Shown here: positions 59,291 through 64,000 of the stretch, piece by piece
Position numbering within the stretch: the first letter of the stretch is position 1
How the letters are laid out: each line of letters starts with the position of its first letter
Assembly: GCA_036362985.1 (NCBI GenBank)
Contig: JAYGXS010000004.1
Location: 61,905,800-61,969,799, forward strand
DNA length: 64,000 nt
Direction of reading: 5' to 3'
Origin: Ligula intestinalis
Lineage: Eukaryota > Platyhelminthes > Cestoda > Diphyllobothriidea > Diphyllobothriidae
Position numbers and translations under genes: made by a program
The notes under the pieces: model-generated
Told to the model about the DNA's origin: nothing
Databases searched by the model: none
The model's input: the letters and a program-made list of their open reading frames with translations, nothing else

Positions 59291-60179
59291 AGACACAGCT
59301 TTACTGCCGGAAAATAAGCGGTACAAAGGCTGGGTTATTGGCCAGTTGCCAGCTGCGTCTGCATGCCAGGTGTGTCTACAAATTAGTGTGGATGTGTGAA
59401 GCTTTGGCTGTGGGGTGAGTGCTCTGTTGACTGCCGCCAATCAAATGAGGCGGAAGTATCGATTACTTTTGAGCGTACGCGCTGCGACAAGTCGACAGTG
59501 ACCGTGCGAGGCTTTGTGAACGAAGGCAGTTGCGCTGGGTGGCAGCCTCCTACAAGTGTGCTGCTGTGTGCTAATAGCGTACTTTATAAAGGCAAGCATG
59601 GCACGTATGAGCATGTAGAAGATTGGTCTGCAATCGGATCAATCAGATAGTGTTCTCAAGTGGGTAGCAGCTCGACTGGCCTTCTGATTCATCCGAATGG
59701 CGAGGTAGAGTCCTGATCGTGGCGGCAGCTTGCGTATCATCACGTGTCAGCAGATCGGTAGTGTGGCATGGGAACGAGTCGCCAGGGTGGCCTGCGCGTG
59801 AGTCGGTTACAGCAGCTCCTAACAGACGGCGCCTTGAGGGTGGGCAGATATTGGAGAAGTAGGCCATGATTGAAAGCTTGAGGAAGCCTCTTTGAGACTT
59901 CGACAGCGAAAACAGGGCAAACCCGATCAGTCCAAGGCCAAGTAAGGTTGGCCAGGTATTTAACATCCTGATCAATTTTCGACCTCAAAAAATTTGAAAC
60001 CGAAGTGCTTGTTGTGACTCGCTCGGGTCAAAGTGCACTTTCCCAAATGCTCACCGATGCGGTTCTCGATGCCTGGATCAGCCAATCACAGTTGTCGCAA
60101 AACCTGTGTTCTGGCCGGCGACGAGTAGAAGGTCTGCACGCGCGCACGTTGTCTCTCTGTGGCGCGAGGATTCCTGTAA

Positions 60180-60380
60180 CTATGCCTAACTTCGGATCAC
60201 GCCGCCCTAGCGGAAGGTCGTGCTCTCCGTAGTCAAATCTCTTTCCATCTATCCTTCGTTCCTCTGTGTACACAATATACTGTTCTTAATACTGGCCTTT
60301 ACTGACTTCTCTACTAAGTAATCATGGTCTGAAGATCGCAGTTGCTAAGGTTTCACTTACTTAACCCCCTGCGATAAGCT
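60180..60380 (-). repeat. R2 dispersed repeat copy (inverted)
   Basis: TCAAATCTCTTTCCATCTATCCTTCGTTCCTCTGTGTACACAATA and CATGGTCTGAAGATCGCAGTTGCT are the reverse complement of 62590-62760. Together with that copy it forms an inverted pair about 2.2 kb apart. Confidence 0.65.
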
Positions 60381-61546
60381 GACCAAGCTTATCGAATTAT
60401 CAGCAAAAGGACAAATCTGTCCTGATGAGAAACTTCAATTTTATTCAGATTATTCACGGCTTTCCTCTTGGCATTTTTGCCCGGAATAGTCTAAGGAGAC
60501 CGGAACAACTATTCCTGGCTTATTTGCTATTTCCCGTCGGAGATCAACAGGACCAAGCTAAGTGAATTTGAGTCGGGTTATTTAGGCACAAGTATTCCTA
60601 TTCAGTTCTCTAAAAGTTGCGATACGGACAAATGTCCTGCAATCCGGGATCCGGAATATCCGAAATCCCATGGGTGTCGCATCTCACCGAATTCCACGGC
60701 AGAAAGCGAACACGAATGTTTCGTCCTGAAACCAGTACAGCGAAGCGTTCCTCCCCTCCTCTATGCGCGTTTTTGCTCACATGCTCTACGGGGCACGCCG
60801 ATATCACCGCGACATCTATTTCCGGTGTTAACGCATTGCCCCTCTCCGTCCCCCCTCCCTCCCGCCACCCCCACTTCGAGTTTGGGAAATGACAAAAATT
60901 GCTGTAGGACGCGGGGGCGTTTCCGATACGCCTAGCTTCACGTGCCTAGCTAACCCTCGCGTAAGCTAAAGCTGTTCTTCTGATTATTTTTCATTCGCTT
61001 TCTCCCCATATTCATGAGCCAATGCGCGCGTGATATGCTGAGAGCAACAACAACAACGCGTAACTCATGCGCTCCATAAAATGCATGATCTAAAAATAAC
61101 CGTCTGCAGATACATCAAACTAGGAAGGCAACAGAGTGATATGATTTTAATTTGTATCTCAGAGGAGGACTAGCATGAAAAAGGAGCTATGTTGGAAGCG
61201 ACTGAAAAACCTTTAATTTTAACGTCGAATGAACTTCGAGGTTCGTACATATATTGCCTGATAGATAATACTGTCGACTTTAAACCTTCGGGTAATATCC
61301 GGGGGCCTTAACTGCAGTGCTGAGTTTATAAATCATGAATGGGGTAAAGCTGTCATGTACTGAGCCATTACCCACGACGTACAACACATAAGGTTATTTA
61401 TATTGAGACGGAGGGTTTTGTATTTTGTTCAGTCCCATTTGAAGGGAGCGAGACTGTCTTTGACTGAATAAGCTCTCCAAGAAGTCACGGGATCGAATTT
61501 TCTCGTGTACCTCAGGTACAAAGAAGCTTCTTGCGAGGTGAAATAT

Positions 61547-61740
61547 CGAAAGCAAATAGTCAAGGTAAGCGACATTTGTAACTGAATTCAGAANNNNNNN
61601 NNNNNNNNNNNNNNNNNNNNNNNNNNNNNNNNNNNNNNNNNNNNNNNNNNNNNNNNNNNNNNNNNNNNNNNNNNNNNNNNNNNNNNNNNNNNNCGAAAGC
61701 AAATAGTCAAGGTAAGCGACATTTGTAACTGAATTCAGAA
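61547..61740. other. 100-N gap with the same 47 bp on both sides
   Basis: Ns occupy 61594-61693. The 47 bases before the gap (CGAAAGCAAATAGTCAAGGT.. to ..GAATTCAGAA, 61547-61593) are repeated exactly right after it (61694-61740). The round gap size and exact duplication suggest two contig ends that overlap but were not merged, not real sequence. Confidence 0.9.
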
Positions 61741-61778
61741 TTTGATAAGAATGAGACGAAGTTCATTACTATGCAGTT

Positions 61779-61781
<3 letters not shown>

Positions 61782-61859
<78 letters not shown>
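61782..61859. repeat. (CT)n microsatellite, about 39 units
   Basis: Uninterrupted CT repeat followed by a TATATAAATATATATTATATAT stretch. It lies 89 nt from the assembly gap and probably contributed to the assembly break. Confidence 0.97.
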
Positions 61860-61861
<2 letters not shown>

Positions 61862-61979
61862 ATATAAATATATATTATATATAGACAGAAGGACATTACC
61901 AGCAAAGACTTGGGACACTAGAAAGGCCTTTTCTGGCTCATTTGCCGTCATCGGCTAGTGATACCCAACTCAAGTGTTG

Positions 61980-62065
61980 CCGCTGAAATGGCTGCCACAC
62001 TCGAGTTTTGAACTCGGATCTCTCCGGTCAGAGGCCACGAGCTCACAGCCTTGCCAATATTTGAT
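61980..62065 (-). repeat. tRNA-related (B-box-only) repeat remnant
   Basis: Minus strand: GATCCGAGTTCAAAACTCGAG is a B box with a T stem; no A box or cloverleaf can be found. The nearby text GACAGAAGGACATTACCAGC (61884) recurs at 62181 (GGCAGAAGGACATTACCAAC), which suggests that the whole 61.88-62.31 kb stretch is one repeat unit. Confidence 0.4.
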
Positions 62066-62079
62066 CCAGGATATACAGT

Positions 62080-62311
62080 AGCAGATATGCGTAAACCAAT
62101 CTGTTAGAGCACCCACTCGTTCGTCCATGTTGCCATTAGAGCTCTCACTCGAGCCTCCACCGCCAGGTGGCTAGAATATAGGCAGAAGGACATTACCAAC
62201 TTCTTCTGCCTCTATCCTAGGCGCCTCGCGGTGGAGGCTCGAGTGAGAACTCTAATGGCAACATGGACGGACGAGTGGGTGCTCTAACAGATTGGTGTAC
62301 GCATATCTGCT
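62080..62311. repeat. Near-perfect 232-nt palindrome (111-nt arms, 10-nt loop)
   Basis: 62080-62190 and 62201-62311 are reverse complements with only about ten mismatches; the loop is CATTACCAAC. Examples are GTTAGAGCACCCACTCG against CGAGTGGGTGCTCTAAC and GAGCCTCCACCGC against GCGGTGGAGGCTC. There is no ORF. It is an inverted duplication or a MITE; DNA with so short a loop is usually unstable, so this is recent or an assembly artefact next to the gap. Confidence 0.9.
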
Positions 62312-62584
62312 CTGACTTGTACTCCAAATCTTGTAGCGGGTTTCAATGTGCAGTCACTGCTCTCAGGTGCTCGGTAAATAGCTTCATCAGTACCGATCTC
62401 AGATACCTACCTGCTGTTGTGATTTGAATGGTTGACGATTATGAGTAGTAGCTGCATTAAACGATCAGGTTGCAAGATATGCTCGTCCTTTTGCGCCTAG
62501 AGACGTAAGCGAGAGCCCCTGCAGGAGGTCGCATGAGCGACAACTTATGATACGGAGCGTTAGACTAGCGCAGGCGGTTAAGTA

Positions 62585-62960
62585 AGTTAAACCCCAGCAA
62601 CTGCGATCTTCAGACCATGGTTCCCTATGAGATAAGAAGTTGAAAGAGGCCAGAATAGTAGGAATAATCGATTGTGTACACAAAGGAACGAAGAATAGAT
62701 GGAAAGAGTTTTGACCTCGGAGCACACGTCATTCCGCTGGAGCGCCGTGATGTCTGGCGGCCGAGGGTGCGGAAAAAGGGACATGTTCTAGTGGTGCTTG
62801 GGCAGCCGCGAGAACTTAGACACACGTGTGTGTGTGTGTGTGTGTCCGAATGGAAGTAGATTAAGTTTCTGCAGGTCAGCGCGTCCGTAAGCGCTGACTG
62901 AGGTATTGGATGACCTTGAGGCAGCTGGCCTTGAACAATGACGCCGGACAAAAAATGGAA
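62585..62960 (+). repeat. R2 dispersed repeat copy with (GT)n
   Basis: CAGCAACTGCGATCTTCAGACCATGG.., AGGCCAGAATAG.., TTGTGTACACAAAGG, ..GTGATGTCTGGCGGCC, then TTGGGCAGCCGCGAG and a (GT)9-10 tract at about 62825-62843, followed by the segment also found twice at 53.9-54.5 kb. This copy links the separate blocks into one unit of about 0.4 kb. Confidence 0.6.
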
Positions 62961-63204
62961 GGCGTCGGCCGGCAACGACCACTACAAGACTACTTAACAC
63001 CCAATAACCAATGAACCCGACTTCGAAGCGCATGTCCTCCAAACCTGGGGTTAGGCAAGGCTGGCTGAAGACTCCTAATAAGTCATAAATAGCTATTCCA
63101 GTCTCTCAGGTCTTTACCAATGAGAATGCTACTGTTAGGCGTAATAGTTACCACCAGCAACATCGATAGATTGTGGTTAGGTTTAGGCTAGGGTTGACGT
63201 TGGA

Positions 63205-63290
63205 GTTCCGTTAAGGGTTAGGGTTAGGGTTATAGCTAACTGTACTGTTGTGGGTTAGGGTTAAGTTTACGGCTACGGGTTAGGTTTATC
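63205..63290 (+). repeat. Interstitial TTAGGG repeats
   Basis: AAGGGTTAGGGTTAGGGTTAT holds about three perfect TTAGGG units, followed by GGGTTAGGGTTAAG and GGGTTAGG. It is a short interstitial tract, not a chromosome end, because unrelated sequence continues for 0.7 kb. Confidence 0.75.
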
Positions 63291-63654
63291 TCAGGGCTAG
63301 TTAGGGCACCGGAATATTTACTTTTCCTGGAATTATGCATAGAGCCACCTTTATTGCTTGGGTTGGGCGTGTTTATTCTAATTGCCTGTTTAGGAGGGGT
63401 TTATAAAAGTAATTCTTAGACCTTAATTGTAGACAATTATGGCTTTTGTGCACATTGAAGATAAAAAGACGGCCAGAACTGCTTGTGTGACAGCCAAAAA
63501 TTTATTATATGACCCTACAAATGACGAACGCAATATATAGACAGGCGTGTAATAGGCACATGGTGGAAGCGGAGTAGGGCAGTTTAAGGAATTGGTATGC
63601 ATATCGATGGATCAGTAAGGCTCGCGAGGCTTCGCAAGTACTGTCAAAGGCTCA

Positions 63655-64000
63655 GATGGTTACCTCTGACGGCTACGGTCTTCCAGACCCGGTTCCTTAG
63701 GTGAAGAGAGAAGTCTTGGGAAGTCCAGAGTGGAAGGAACAGTGTATTCTGTACAAAATGATTAGAGAATAATTAGGAGGAGGTTGCCACTCGGCCTGGC
63801 ATGGCATTCGACCATGAGGGTCGCATGAGAGCGTGGGGTCATCACAGCGGCGAACGACACCGCCTGCGTCTGCTCCTTGACGGGGCGGAATCTGGAGTGT
63901 TCGTCAGCGCAGGAATTGTCCAAAGGGCCCAGAACGGGATTTGAATGAGTCAGCCTCGGGACGATTATTGGCCCGAACAGTCTGGAGTGCGTGTGTGCGC
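63655..64000 (+). repeat. R2 dispersed repeat copy (runs to window end)
   Basis: ACGGCTACGGTCTTCCAGAC.., CCTTAGGTGAAGAGAGAAGTCTTGGG.., CAGAGTGGAAGGAACAGTG.., TTCTGTACAAAATG and GGCCTGGCATGGCATTCG parallel 58470-58610. The copy continues beyond the window. Confidence 0.6.

Noticed and set aside
61769..61951. Arg-Glu repeat protein
   Set aside because: It is only the translation of the (CT)n microsatellite.
1..64000. Bacterial features: operons, CRISPR, IS elements
   Set aside because: Gene structure is intron-rich with GT/AG splice sites; no spaced direct-repeat array or prokaryotic transposase was seen.

Overview
The window looks like repeat-rich, intron-rich animal DNA, most likely from a parasitic flatworm (probably a cestode; this is inference). 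The signs are long introns mixed with very short ones of 43-54 nt, CR1/Jockey-type LINEs, Penelope-like elements with GIY-YIG ends, tRNA-like repeats, TTAGGG-type motifs and one 100-N assembly gap. Nothing bacterial (operons, ribosome binding sites, CRISPR) is present.

Two protein genes can be assembled on the minus strand. (1) A complete Argonaute gene, 27452 to 9124, has 14 coding exons that join in phase into 873 residues with N, PAZ, MID and PIWI domains, a full D-E-D-H slicer tetrad and all five expected guide 5'-phosphate contacts. (2) Just upstream, at 45607 to 28492, lies a 16-exon gene for a lysine-rich 494-residue protein that I do not recognise. Every one of its introns interrupts the reading frame at the same codon position, so each internal exon is a multiple of three. 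The stop of gene 2 lies about 1.04 kb before the Argonaute start codon.

Layout: 1-2.4 kb, 5' part of a LINE; 4.0-4.5 kb, LINE scrap; 6.2-7.8 kb, a LINE 3' end with a second LINE inserted in it; 9.1-27.5 kb, Argonaute, whose introns hold two Penelope-like lineages, a tRNA-Trp-type primer-binding site, two large fold-back elements and tRNA-like repeats; 28.5-45.6 kb, the lysine-rich gene, whose introns hold a Penelope-like element with inverted pseudo-terminal repeats, a deleted derivative of it, a solo fold-back arm and degenerate telomere-like repeats; 46.3-47.5 kb, an unassigned ORF and a LINE end; 48.3-64 kb, a repeat-dense tract with a broken full-length LINE, at least six copies of one unidentified dispersed repeat, a 232-nt palindrome, a (CT)n tract and the gap.

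Exon boundaries were derived by hand from splice motifs, reading phase and knowledge of the Argonaute family. No alignment or search was run.
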